64,000 nucleotides of DNA from the NCBI GenBank assembly GCA_030704615.1, contig CM060731.1, positions 87,836,756 to 87,900,755 of the forward strand, read 5' to 3'. The stretch is from Takakia lepidozioides (Eukaryota; Streptophyta; Takakiopsida; Takakiales; Takakiaceae). The notes under the pieces were generated by a model, which saw nothing but the letters and a program-made list of their open reading frames with translations, was not told the origin of the DNA and searched no databases. This document shows, piece after piece, positions 1-10,880 of this stretch (its first letter is position 1; every line of letters starts with the position of its first letter). A program made the translations under genes and the position numbers.

Positions 1-681
1 GAACTGTGCTTACCCATAAGGTGCCACGAAGTACTCTCGAGGTGCCCACTACGACTGCTTGACCACGAGTTGTCCCTTTTAGACAAGGAACTTAGATTGC
101 CAATGTGGTTTAAAGACAGCTACCACAAAACTCTGAAGGTGCATTACAGGCTCATGACAACCAACGGTACATGCGACCCCACAGGGTGCTTGCCTGGAAC
201 AGGGGTCTGCCCATACCAGAAAAATGACGTGTAATGACAAGCTTAAATTTAAAAGTTGTTTGGTAAATCCAACAGTCCTGGTAGGTACTGGTACTCTACA
301 CATACACCACTTTCTTCATTTGTCATCCTCATACACTTATTGCAGTCAGGGACGCCCACATCGTGTCACAATGTTAGACCTGTAAGATTCTTGGCAAATT
401 CACGTAAAACCTGGAAAAAGCATGAAGTTGAAAATGCAGTATAATCTCCTTCCATTTCAATGGCTTCATCCTGTCAACCCTTCAATGACTCCAAATAGAA
501 CTTGAACCTAAATGCTGCCCTAGGCAAAAGGAAGTTAAACTTGCAGGCCACATTTTGACAGGTCTACTGTGTCTTGATAGATGAACAAACTTGGCAAAAG
601 GCAGAGAAAACTCCAAAGAAAGCTCTTACATCTCAAAAGTACAGGTGAAAGGAGTCTGGCATTTGAACCTGCTTCCCTGCC
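1..681. other. No gene recognised
   Basis: Only short uninterrupted frames occur here, all under 80 codons and without recognisable motifs. I see no clear repeat, RNA gene or retroelement fragment. It may be intron or 3' sequence of the minus-strand gene candidate that follows, because a plausible splice donor of that gene lies near 850. Confidence 0.4.
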
Positions 682-1746
682 CTAGGAAAGGGAGGAGACA
701 ACGCAGCAGAGTGTTCCTGACAAAAGGCCAGGACATGGTCCAAAGACACAAAAGGAGGAGGGAACATTGGCACTGCATGGAACAATGCCAGAAAAAGAGA
801 ACGTAAGGCCCAAAACACTTCTATAAGATAATGAAGTGCGAGGAATTACCAGAGCTATAAGAAAATTGAGCAATCCAGCCAGCACACAAAGATTGAGGGC
901 AGTGCACCAGAGGACCAGAAACAGTGCAGCAGAACCAAGCCGAAAGAGAGAGATGAAGCCCCGTATCCCACACCCCAACGCCAGGAGACTAAGCATCATC
1001 ACCACTCGCGCCACAAGTAGCAGCCAGGCCTGCAGAGCCGGCCAGGCCCGCCTCGCTCCAGATTCAAACCTTGCCTGAATCCGTACCAGCAATGAGCTAA
1101 CGGCCTCTAAAGCAGCCTCCTGAAATTCTACCCATTGACTGGCACGTGCCGACCATTGTTCTGCACCTGGGCTCTTCATGCTTCCTTCCTCGTGACACTC
1201 TTCTCCAGGTGCCCCTTCAACTGGTTCCTCTGTCTCTTTTCCAAGTCTTCCACTTGAATTGCCCACGGCGCCCATGTTATCTCTGTCTCTGCCATCTCCA
1301 TCTGCAACACCACCTCGGTTTGGTGCCACCGACCCGCCTCTCCCTGTTTTATCTCCTTTACCTATGGCACCATCTGTTATCGGTGCCGCATGCCCCCGTC
1401 CTCCACCTTGGCCTGTTCCAGTTGAACCTTCTCTTGCTATGCGCAACCCTGCTTTCCAAGATTCCCCGGCTCCTGCAGCCCCTTCTTCCTTAGGGTTAAT
1501 AAAATCTCTTTCCACACCGTTTCCTACAGTACGTTTAGACGTACCCAAATCTCCTGCAACCGTAGATGCGGTAGCCTCTGCGTCGTTCTGCCCCCCTGAT
1601 TCATTCATGCCACCTCCGGCATCTCTAAGTACCTCCTCCGGTCCCAGTTCTCGTTTATCTGAGTTCAGACCAAATGCATCTGCACAATCTCCATTACGTG
1701 GCTCCTTAAGCTGGCCCATATGAGCTTTTCCTGAATTACAATGCAC
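682..1746 (-). CDS. Hypothetical Gly/Ala-rich protein with hydrophobic C-terminal segments
   Basis: An open frame of 354 codons starts at an ATG on the minus strand at 1,746. Residues 1 to about 190 are polar and rich in Gly, Ala, Asp and Glu, and look disordered. A short amphipathic stretch follows, then two or three hydrophobic segments at about residues 235-290 that could span a membrane. After the segment ending LIAL the DNA reads GTAATT on the minus strand near 850. This could be a splice donor, in which case the last 55 or so residues would be intron read-through. No family is recognised. The C-rich complement of this region also yields long plus-strand frames, so composition alone could explain the open frame. 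Confidence 0.35.
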   Translation of the reverse strand: MHCNSGKAHMGQLKEPRNGDCADAFGLNSDKRELGPEEVLRDAGGGMNESGGQNDAEATASTVAGDLGTSKRTVGNGVERDFINPKEEGAAGAGESWKAGLRIAREGSTGTGQGGGRGHAAPITDGAIGKGDKTGRGGSVAPNRGGVADGDGRDRDNMGAVGNSSGRLGKETEEPVEGAPGEECHEEGSMKSPGAEQWSARASQWVEFQEAALEAVSSLLVRIQARFESGARRAWPALQAWLLLVARVVMMLSLLALGCGIRGFISLFRLGSAALFLVLWCTALNLCVLAGLLNFLIALVIPRTSLSYRSVLGLTFSFSGIVPCSANVPSSFCVFGPCPGLLSGTLCCVVSSLS

Positions 1747-3124
1747 TCTTCATCTGCCACCACGTATGGAGTGCGTTACCGGGGTCACAATATGTGCTGC
1801 TCCTGCTTCATATCTGTTATAAGCTTGCCTCAAATTCACTCTCATACTACTCAGGAGGATATGAGCAGCGATCGTGAACATTGGGCAAAACAGCCGTAAA
1901 GGCATCTGATGAGACTAGGCAGACAGAAGCGCAAGAGTGTGCGAGCCACAATCGGGGGCACACACCACGTCCAAGACGCGCTGCTGCCTGCCTTACCTAC
2001 CTGCCATTTCACGCTTTACGAACCATACGGCTGTTTGCTCACGGTTTTGAGGAAAAAGAGTTGTCCCAATTCTTTTTCTCTAGAGCAGGCTAGTCGCACC
2101 ACGGACAAACAGCTCTGGAACCTAACGCCTTTATTCGTTTTATTCGGTTCCTCCTTCAGTAAAAGACCGCGCATCCACGGTCAAAACAAAACCACTTACA
2201 GCCCAGTCACACGTGCAGGTAACGCAGGACCAACTTAACCCTCCCGGCTATGTGGCAGATAGAAATTTTCAAAAAAAAAGTATGACTTTTTCCCACAGAA
2301 ACGTAATTTATGGTGTCTCTTGACTAGGAAAGAGAGGAGGAGACTAGGAAAGAGGAGGTTTCTGTGACAGATTATTTTCTCCTCTCACTACAATTAACCC
2401 CTAAGCGATGGGAGCCGTTTTAGTGGGCCAGCCCCAACACAGGACATAGTCGCATGGATGAAGGTGTACCTGCCAGTGAAGATTCATCCACAAAAATGAA
2501 CCTTACCAATATTTACCCACCTACTACACGTATCTACTGACAATATGTGGAAGAATTGACCGTCAGAATTAGCAGATTATAACAAAAATCCACCAAATCC
2601 ATGGTGAACTCCACAAAAATATTGCTGGAAAAGTGCAGTTTGACAAAGGTGATTTGCCATCTTTATGAATTGGCACGGACCTCCACATTCACAAACCATG
2701 CAGGTTAGATGTGTCCTCTCCAAATTTCATGAGCCAATTGTATTCAAAGTGACCCTCAAACAACCAGAACTGAGGGAGGTTTGAACCCCTGATCCGCCCA
2801 GTATGTAGACAGTCCCCCCCATAGCACCCAACCCCAAGTTTGGCAGCACAGCCCAGCTTCCCCAAAAAACAGAAGCACAAAAAAAAAAAAAACAACCCAG
2901 CATGCCAAGCACATGCCCCACTCCCATTGTTCATAGTACTTGAATCAAACAGCACACACACACACACACACGATGACGATGAAGACACCGCAAGGACAAA
3001 CAAGACAAGATGATAACCCACTTCCATGATACAGATCCAACGCACATATACAGCACACACAGCCCCGTCCTAGAGGGTAGAGCGAGCTCTCTAGTATTAG
3101 GAAAGCATTTTAGAGCTAAGGGAG
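1747..3124. other. Intergenic, low complexity, no gene supported
   Basis: Contains a duplicated purine-rich unit (GACTAGGAAAGAGGAGG-like, about 2,320-2,360), an A-run at about 2,880-2,893 and a (CA)n microsatellite at about 2,951-2,970. The open frames here are driven by these simple repeats and show no domain. Copy 1 of the methyltransferase-like element begins abruptly at about 3,125. Confidence 0.5.
2951..2970. repeat. (CA)n microsatellite
   Basis: About ten CA dinucleotides in a row, directly visible. Confidence 0.9.
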
Positions 3125-5291
3125 AGGTTTCAATTGAAGCTGGATGCTGAATTCCGACGAAACCGGGCTCCGCTGCCTCCGTTGGGTGCAAAAGAGGCAA
3201 AAGCGCTTGCGAACTCCAGGAAAGCGGCAGAGCTTGCTCAGGCAGGAATTCAAGAGAAATTGCATGAGAAGAGTAAAGGTCAAAGGAAAAGGACAAGGAA
3301 ACAGGTGACTGCAGTAACACCCAAAAAGAAGAAAACCATCGGGGCATCGGAGGAGGCGCAGGAGGGGACCCAAGAGAGTGACTCCGACGCCGATTTTGTT
3401 CAAGGTCCTGCGACTGCTGTTGCTCCTACCCAGTCACCGGTCGTCCGGGTTCCCAAGTCAGTTCGGAGTGGGACTGGCTCTGCCAAGAAGTTGGCATTTG
3501 AGGGCGAGCCTACACGGCGGTATTCGGCGGTGACGTTTACGCACAGGCCAAAGCTAGAACCTCCAACCATCATCCAATGCGTCAATGAGAGCTTCCTTGA
3601 CGCTCTCGCTGCCAGGGCGAAGAAGGTGGCACACAACAAGTCTCTGGCGGAGCAGAAGGGAAAAGCCAAGAAGAGGGCTGCCGGTACAGAGCCTAAAGAC
3701 ACCCCTGGTTTTGAAGCCATGATGGAATTCTTCACGGCTGTGAGCACGAATTGCAAGAGCACTCGGGGGGGGGTTGAGGTGGAGAGAGCTTGCGACATGA
3801 TTCTCCTCGACATTCCAGATGGGGAGCTGCTGGAGGGCCTGGATGGTGTGCCCACCTGGAACAGGTTTACTGAGGACTACTGGAAAGCCGGGTTTGGGCT
3901 GGCGGGGATGCTTCTGGATGACGGTGGATGTGTGGTTGTCCTTGCCACGAGAGGGAAGACCACAGAGAATGCGGTGGCAAGGTGGACACCGAAAAGTGTC
4001 ACCCCGGTCCTCCTCAGAAAATGGTTCTGCATCAGTACGCAGGGGTTGCGAACAGAGGGCCAAAGTGTAAGTTATCAATCTATTGCATTCACTTCATATT
4101 GTGGTGTATGTTAAGTAGACCCTGGAATTGATCCCTTCTTTGTTGGATGTGCAGACATTGGTGTTTGAGGCATATTGCTTTGTGAAGAGAGGGTCTACGT
4201 TCAAATTCCGCAACGACGGTCGTCTTGTTGATGCCGCTGTGGACCCTGTAACCTACGATGTCCTCTACAACTATGTGCCCCACTCTAGTATGCCGAAGGA
4301 CACAAAGACAGGCAAACCGTGGCGGTACAGCCGGACCCGAAGCCCTGCTTTCATCCAAACCCTCATGGAGACGTGCTCGGATGTCCAAGGGCGGATTCTG
4401 GACCTCACATGCGGCACGGGTAAGCCTTCACGTGCTCAGTTTGTCCCCTGGCCCCATTGCAATTGCATGCCGCAAGCTATTAACCGCCCGCTTTGTTCCT
4501 CAGGTGCTTCAATGTGGGCAGGGACGTTGTCCGACAGGCATGTGTTCGCCTTCGAGCCAGATACTGCCCTCCACAACTCGGAACTTGCAGCGGCTGAACG
4601 TCTGCCGAAAGAGGAAGAGGCATCCTCGGAGGATGAGGAAAAATCCGAGAAGGAGCAGGGGGAGGAAGTTGGGATCGAGGCCGAGGAGCCCCCGGTTTAC
4701 GAGTGAGTGGTGGCATTGTAAGTTGCCTCCAGATTTTGTGAGGCACCTCCCTCCGCTCTCTTATTTCATTGAAAACCCTTTCTGGTTGTGCTGGTATTGA
4801 CATTCTTCAAGTGGATTTGTTCTTACTGTAGGATGCCAAGTACTGCCGGAGGGACGTCTACACCGGAGTTCATGGGCAGGAGGAACGTGCCTTTTTTTGC
4901 CAGGGGAGATTTCATGCCTAGTCCAGAAAGGGAGTACATCCTGCCTACTTATGCTGCCCGGCTTGCTTCGGTGTCCATTAGGAGGTGTTCCGAACGTAGT
5001 CGTGTACAGCAGATTTTAGACGAGGCAAGCCTCAAGAAAATGAAGATGAGGGAGGAGGCAGCAGCTATTAGAGCCCGTCGGGCTCGTAGATTTGTGTTGG
5101 ATTCTGCTGAGGAAAGTGGGGGAGAAGACGCAGAAGATTCCCAGGAGGTGAGGTGGACAGTCCCCCAAGGAGAGGACGGGATTTTTGAGAGGCATAGTGG
5201 AACTGATGCATCACAGAGCTCGGAGGATGAGGGGGATGAGGGGGATGAGGAAGAAGGTGGGGCAAGTTCCTCGGAGGGTGTAGGAGAGTAG
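3125..5291 (+). pseudogene. Methyltransferase-like transposon gene, copy 1 (5'-truncated)
   Basis: Four exons can be joined with GT-AG introns: about 3,125-4,070, 4,156-4,421, 4,504-4,704 and 4,834-5,291. The first exon begins mid-gene compared with copy 2. It holds a Lys-rich region, a segment with CVNESFLDAL, and then MILLDIPDG followed by a predicted strand ending DDGGCVVVLATRGK. The next exons carry RTRSPAFIQT, then ILDLTCGTG joined by splicing to GASMWAG, then HVFAFEPD. This matches the IV-X-I order of beta-class DNA methyltransferases, with ILDLTCGTG as the S-adenosylmethionine loop and DIPD in place of DPPY. The C-terminus is acidic and ends in Glu/Asp/Ser repeats. Compared with copy 2 it lacks one A near 4,019, which shifts the frame, so it is a pseudogene. 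An AATAAA lies at about 5,354. Enzymatic activity is inferred from motifs only. Confidence 0.65.
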
Positions 5292-5399
5292 TGCCCATTC
5301 CGGCTATGACAGTTAGAACACACTTGTATAGACGTGGCTTGCCACAAAATTTGCAATAAAATGTTGCATTTTAAGTCCACTGGTGCCACATTCCAACTT

Positions 5400-5540
5400 C
5401 ACATGACCCTATTTCCGTGCCTCCTAACCCTATTTCCGTGGACTCACAATGGTCTGCTCATGCTTTTTTTTTTTCCGCTCATGCTCATGCCGCTCATGCT
5501 CATGCCGCTCATGCTCATGCCGCTCATGAAATAGCAGCCC
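5400..5540 (+). repeat. Right terminus of methyltransferase-like element, copy 1
   Basis: After the gene, two CCTATTTCCG units, a T-run and several GCTCATGC repeats lead to GCTCATGAAATAGCAGCCCC. The same ending occurs at 18,425 and, inverted, at 24,931, so it behaves like a terminal inverted repeat with subterminal CATGAGC repeats. The boundary with the gypsy-1 gag sequence CCGGAAGTACTGCTC is sharp, within a run of C. Confidence 0.7.
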
Positions 5541-5997
5541 CCCCCGGAAGTACTGCTCTAGCTCCAGGAGCCAGGTGTTGAGTGCCTTCCGATTTCGAAC
5601 GCCCTCGAAGGTGCCGGGTTCCTTAGGCTTCACCTTAAACTTTGCCTTAGTGGAAGTGGCATTAGCCAACTTCAACACGTCTTTCAACGTCCCGCCAAAC
5701 TGCGCCAACAACCCTTCCCAAAAGGCTGCCGGCATGGGAGGCATCTCTTGGTTTGTCGGAGCTCTCAAGGATTCCTTGGGCTCCTACTCCTCGGATTCCT
5801 CCCGCTCTTGAGCGGCCTCGTTTTCGGAAACATGCATCGCTTCCTCAAACGGCCGCCTCGGTGACACGTCGCCCCCATCGGGCTCACCAGGATCATCATC
5901 TTTTGGGCCGTTCCGCTTTCGTTTTGGCTTGCCCGACCCCATGATGAGGCCAATCCCAAGGACGATCGCGTACTGAACTCTAAGCTTTGATACCAAG
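5541..5997 (-). pseudogene. Gypsy-1 gag N-terminal fragment and primer binding site
   Basis: The minus strand encodes the start of the chromovirus Gag that is more complete at 51,280-52,150, including AAFWEGLLAQFGGTLKD and GTFEGVRNRKALNTW. It is cut at 5,540 by the terminus of methyltransferase-like copy 1, so that element inserted into or recombined with a gypsy-1 copy. Next to the LTR the minus strand reads TGGTATCAAAGC (about 5,983-5,996), one mismatch from the initiator tRNA-Met primer binding site TGGTATCAGAGC. Confidence 0.75.
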
Positions 5998-6723
5998 TGT
6001 CGCGCACCTCACTTCGGTAAGCTCCCCTTCAAGTCATAGTTACTCGCTTTGATGCGCGCGCCTGACTCCCAACCTGGCCGCCCGGGCCAACTTGGAGCTT
6101 CGGCTGCTCACCGGGACATAACGGTCCCCCTTCGCTTCCCTCTAAACCCTCCACCTATTTGGGACAAGGAGAATTTCCTTTGGTAGATGGCAGTCCGGAA
6201 CAGCTCCCCACTCTTTGGTCGCTTTCCGGCTCGTTCGCTTACTCACTAGTTTTTGGTCACCAACGGGCTTGCACCGTTCTCGGGGTTACTACTCCCTATA
6301 TATACTTCTGTAGCTGTCCGCGGGGGTTTCATAACCAGCCATGCCATTTTATGGCGAACCACCACGAAAACCCTCGACTCCCGGTGATGAGTCGCGGTGA
6401 GTCTTGGCCCACTCATGACGGCCCCTATGGACCGTGATGAGTCCCAAGGCTCCCCACGACTCCCACCATGAGGTCTCCGCCCCCATGGTGAGTCCTATGC
6501 CACCCCCACTAAGTCCCGCTAAGCTACCACCACCCCTTGTGGAGCCACCCCCACCGCAACCCGGTGTGCGGGGCTCCACCTAGTGAGCGCCTCCGCCTCC
6601 TTGAGTGCCTTGGGCACTCAAGGGTGCTTCAGCCCCCCATACCTATCGGTGCCGATGCCCCCACTACAGAGGCAGCCCCTCATGTGTCCCGACCCCCCGC
6701 CCTCAAGGCAAAGGTCCACGACA
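5998..6723 (-). mobile_element. Gypsy-1 LTR (726 bp)
   Basis: Begins TGTCGCGCACC and ends CCACGACA, so it has the TG...CA ends of an LTR. It is nearly the same as the LTRs at 46,771, 52,174 and, reversed, 55,302. It belongs to a minus-strand element, because gag and the primer binding site lie at its left. The minus strand reads TATATATAGGGAG around 6,295, a plausible TATA box for the LTR promoter. Confidence 0.85.
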
Positions 6724-8780
6724 CACCGAGTGTGCAAACAAGGTGGATGTGGATACCAACCTCAAGTTGCAGAAAGAGTTGGAGGACACTAAAGCTGCCT
6801 TACAGCTTGCGAAGGAAAATTTGATTGAAGCAGGTCTGGAGCAGGAGAAGTTGCATGAAGTACATAAGCAACAGTTATACCAGTTGCAGGTTAAGCATGA
6901 AGGCAAGTTGCAGGAAGTGAAGTTGCTTCATACAGAATTGGAAGCAGTCCATCAGAGAATGACCATACAGTGTGCCACACTAGCGACTAATCTGGAGCTG
7001 ACTGCGCTAGAAGTTAAGAACCAAGCTGAGAGATGTTTAGTGGTGGAGACAGAGTCAATGGAGCAGGGGAAACTCATTGCTGACATGAAGGCTACTATCT
7101 GTCGCAATGAGGATACCTTTCAACAGTACCGTCAGGTGGATGCCCAGAAGGACAGGTACATCTTTGAATTGCAGCAAACAATCACAATACGGGAGAATGA
7201 GCTTTCTGTGACTGACAAGGCCTATGCAGCTCGGGTTGAACCTCATGCGAAGCGCATGGAGAATTTACATGGTCCTGTGGCAATGTTCTGCACCCGTGAA
7301 AATTTGCATGCGCTTCGCCATGTAAATTTTTGCAAGAGTGGTTAACACAAGGGCCACTGGAAGGGAAGGCACCAAGAAAGATGAATGGTCTCAGACTACG
7401 GGTGCAGAACATTGCCACAAGCACTATAGACAATGTCTATAGTAGGATAGCTGAGTTGCAGGAGGATGTGGAAGGGCTGCAGACTCAAGTGGATGACTTG
7501 AGCTCCAACATTGATAAAAGGGCCTTTGTTCCTGAGGAATAGCTCATGGCTACTTATCTGCACGCCAGGACTTTGATTTTCCAATCTTCAGCACAGGAAA
7601 GTGCAGGACTTGCCAACATCAAGAAGGACTGTGGCAACTGCATTACAGCAACCATGCTAGGTCGACAATGTTGATACCATGGCGATGCAGCAATCACTCT
7701 CTGAGGTTTGGGGTGATGCTTCTTTTAACCCACCTACTACTCCTGCTGCACTTGAATACAATCAGGCTATGATTATGCCCTTCAACCAAATTCCCATTGT
7801 TATGGATTTGGCTTGGAAAGAATTCAGTCCTCCAGAGTCTTTGGCACACTATTACCAGATTATGCGCATTTGGTTGCCAGTGGCAACTCGGACTAAAGTT
7901 CTTCCAAATGACAGACCCATTGAAGATCACCATTTTGCACGGTACTGGTCTGAGGCAGGCACCATGCTGAAGGAATTAATTGCCTTCTAGATTGTTCATA
8001 GATACATCTACACCAAGACCAAGGAGGTACCTAGTTTGGTCATGGGTTGTGGACTGTATTATGCTGCTTGTTTTATTTCACACTATCATATTGAGCAGCA
8101 AAAGATGTAGATGAGATTTCAGACTTATTCCAATGGGGATCATTGGGTGTTACCTTCAGTTCCATCACATACATATCTGTATGATGTAAGGATCATGCTT
8201 CAAAAGGATCCCTAACTTCGTTCTTGGTTTACTTTTGCTCTGGAGAATTTGGCCAAGGAAAACTTGGGCCTTGACCATATTTTTTCTAAGGGGCATGAAG
8301 CCAGAAAGTGGTTACACTTTTCCAATGTCATTGGCACACCACTTAGCTATACAGATGATGAGCTGCGGGCATACACTAATCTTGCTCGAAAGCAATTGAT
8401 ACAAGTTTTAAAGTTTAAGCTTCCAGACATGGTGGGCAAACACTGTATGCCACGCAGGATTCCTGAGAAGCCACATAAGGTCAGGGCACTGAAAGGCCAC
8501 CGGGGAGAAGATGATTATGATACTACTGGTTCTATGGAGGAACCTTTTGACATGGCTGAGGATTATGCAATACAAATGGCAGAGAAGAAACGACGGGGAT
8601 CTCCTATGCCTGAGAAGTTACCTCCTTATCAGCCAAAGGCAGGGCAGTCAGTTCCATTTAGTGGACAATCATCTCCACCAGCCAGCGACATGGCTCGGGC
8701 TCACACACAGAGCCCTCCGAGGGACTCTCACCGGCAGAAGGGTGCTCGTTCACAAAGGTTTGCTGATCCTAAACAGTAAA
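6724..8780 (+). pseudogene. 3' coiled-coil ORF of a gypsy-2-like element
   Basis: The first part (about 6,745-7,270) encodes a heptad-rich coiled coil (LQKELEDTKAALQLAKENL and onward, about 170 residues). A second part (7,350-7,540) continues the coiled coil. A third (7,679-8,780) has VMDLAWKEFSPPESL, HHFARYWSEAG and LVMGCG, and ends in a basic, Pro/Ser-rich tail. In-frame stops at about 7,540, 7,988, 8,110 and 8,212 break it. The same domain order (coiled coil, then a domain with AELVEFWRQAP and DIVMGC) occurs on the minus strand at 41,255-43,101 in gypsy-3. It sits directly before a polypurine tract and LTR, in the position of the extra 3' ORF of some Tat/Athila-type gypsy elements. Its function is unknown; a structural role is possible. 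Confidence 0.6.
7272..7419. repeat. 22-bp inverted repeat
   Basis: TGTGGCAATGTTCTGCACCC (7,272 onward) recurs as its reverse complement at 7,398-7,419, about 100 bp apart. Between them, ACATGG/CCATGT segments also pair. It lies where the coiled-coil reading frame is lost and may mark a small inversion. Confidence 0.7.
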
Positions 8781-8795
8781 CTGCAAGGACACGGC

Positions 8796-8811
8796 TTGAG
8801 AGGGGGAGGAA
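8796..8811 (+). promoter_or_regulatory. Polypurine tract of gypsy-2 element
   Basis: GAGAGGGGGAGGAATA lies directly before the LTR start TGTTAGAGGG. It fits the plus-strand priming site of an LTR retrotransposon in plus orientation. Confidence 0.65.
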
Positions 8812-8814
8812 TAA

Positions 8815-9749
8815 TGTTAGAGGGTTGTCTGGGACTTAGACAATTTTACGGGTTTTGTGGGGTACCCTTAATTTTGCGCAGACTTACGGATGGTAGACAG
8901 ACCAACAGAGGCCTTAGGGGTGACAAACACATGCTTTAGGGGTGGTAGGCAGCCTGACATAGTCAGTCACAACTTGTCACAGCCTTACACAGCCTGACAC
9001 AACCTTACACAGTCTATCACGGTCTATCACAGCCCGACACAGCCCGACACAGCTTCACACAGCCAGTCACAGTCCGACACAGCTTGGCACAACCCAACAC
9101 AACGTTCACAAGGAACGGTTATCATTGGCAGGGAACAACTGTGTGGGTACGACATCTGCAGAAGGAACGTGCATTCTGTCTTGGATGACAGTTAGTTAGT
9201 TAGGCGGTTAGAACAGCTTGCAGGTAGAATAGACAGAGTAGCAACATGGAGAGGGTCACTTCTGGGAGCACTTGTGGATCATCATTGGAGGAGATCAGGC
9301 GGAGAGCATGATCTTGAGCGCAAAGATGGAGAGCACAGTGCAGGAGGAGAGATGATCTATTGATGCTTGATACATGCAAGCTGTAGAGATGCACTGTAGA
9401 GTTGATTAGAGACACCATGGCTTCGGCCTGATACTTGATAGATATTAATCTGATACATATTTCATACTCACACTGTGTAGAGAGACCTGAGTGAAGATGT
9501 GGAATGGATGCTTGGGTAGATGGAACATGGAAGATTGCAGAAGCAATCTGATACTTAATCAGATAATAAGGTAACTTGTTAATATGAATGCGAGAAGAAA
9601 TACAAATATGAAGCACCCCCATGATACACTAGTTGTAGGTCATGACTGATTGTTCTGAGCGGGTTGAGTGCTTAGAGATTTCCAACTCTTCTATCTTGGA
9701 GTTTCCACCTTGGATAGCTAAGGGATGGGTGAGTAAAAGCCGCTCGACA
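8815..9749 (+). mobile_element. Gypsy-2 LTR (about 935 bp)
   Basis: Starts TGTTAGAGGG after a polypurine tract and ends GCCGCTCGACA, giving TG...CA ends. The last 450 bp or so recur in reverse at 45,223-45,684, where the same GCTCGACA end abuts gypsy-3 reverse transcriptase sequence. This confirms the right boundary. The LTR carries a decamer tandem repeat near 8,950-9,115. Confidence 0.65.
8950..9115 (+). repeat. 10-bp tandem repeat (CACAGCCCGA-like)
   Basis: About 16 consecutive units of 10 bp follow the pattern CACAGCCNGA, for example CACAGCCCGA twice, then CACAGCTTCA and CACAGCCAGT. The register holds throughout. A similar decamer on the opposite strand occurs at about 10,885-10,960. Confidence 0.8.
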
Positions 9750-10590
9750 CTCGGCCTTGGAACAAGTGAATCCTTGGTTTTTGAAAAAGCTCGTTTCTTG
9801 AAAAAGATCCCCTACTTGCAATCTTGCCCTATGCTCATCCACGCTCACATTACCAGATGGTAAATCAAAAAGCTGTTGCAAGTACTGCGGAGTAACTTGT
9901 ATATCTACGCCCTTCACCTGGTTAACTCCTGTCTTTGGCTCAAAGTTCTTGATGAATCGGATCATCAAATCCCGATGATGCAAAGACCACTCTTTGCGAA
10001 ACAGTCCCTCCAACCGCAACTCCTTCAACAGCTGCACTGCCTGTGGTGATTGTTTGCCTCTGTAAGATCGTCGTGCTCTTCACTCGTAGATCCTCCATCT
10101 CTCTAATTCGCTTCATCCCGGACAAACAAAAAGGCCTTGTTTGGAATAACTGCAGGAAAGCTTGCAATGCGTATAGCCTGAAAGTGTGATTAGCACAGAA
10201 TGGAACATGTAAGTGTGTGTAAGCTTGCAGGGCTTGCAAATAGTGAGTGAGAGAGAAAGTACTTTCGTCCTGTCTTTTCTTGCGCCACTGCATAAGAAGT
10301 AGAGCTAGTGTATAGTCCGTGATATCCGCCATAGCTACAAAGCTATAGCTTTGATTGCCCCTCCTGTTGAGACATTGGTTATCCAGGATAACACCTATTT
10401 TTCCGCTCATAATCTTCTGAATTTCTTGTTCTTGTTTCTTGAATGGAGTCTCTTGCACAAAATTCACATTGCTGATTGGCAGTTGCCTCATTAGGTAATT
10501 TTTTATTTTTACCCTATTTCGTTCACATTCCATCTTGGAATGACCACTAGGATTGCATATGTGGCAAAGGTTCCCCGTTGCCGGACGCAT
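9750..10590 (-). pseudogene. Retroelement ORFs with a CCHC zinc knuckle
   Basis: The minus-strand frame from 10,590 starts near a CCHC knuckle (CHICNPSGHSKMEC, spacing C-X2-C-X4-H-X4-C), typical of Gag nucleocapsid. A second overlapping frame (about 10,037-9,750) has LHHRDLMIRFIKNFEPK and VKGVDIQVTPQYLQQLFDLP. The latter resembles the 'fVRG..i.fs...In.~fg.p' pattern of extra ORFs in plant Athila/Tat elements. The frame is cut at 9,749 by the gypsy-2 LTR. I cannot assign it to one element with certainty. Confidence 0.45.
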
Positions 10591-10880
10591 AAAGTGTTCT
10601 GTTACCTGTCCTCTTCATGCATTAATGGGCTCGTGATTCATTCCGGCTGATGTACCGGGTAGGTACTTTGACGGCCCTGTTTGTCTTCTTGTGTGATGGT
10701 GCTCGTTATTGCAGTACATGCAATGCGGAGTGCTTCGCCCCTTAGGCCACGTGTTTGAATTCAAACACCATCCCGTCTCCTTCTATCCGCATGGCACATT
10801 CCCCGAGTTTGACTCCCAAACTGTCTTTATACTCACCGACCACTTTACTGACATTAACTCGTGTCCACCTGTCATTGCCC
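10591..10880. other. No gene recognised
   Basis: No coding or repeat signal beyond short accidental frames. It separates the zinc-knuckle ORF from the 3' end of gypsy-2 pol. Confidence 0.4.

Noticed and set aside
2689-3060. Minus-strand ORF with a Ser/Cys/Val-rich stretch
   Set aside because: Composition follows the CA and A simple repeats; no motif.
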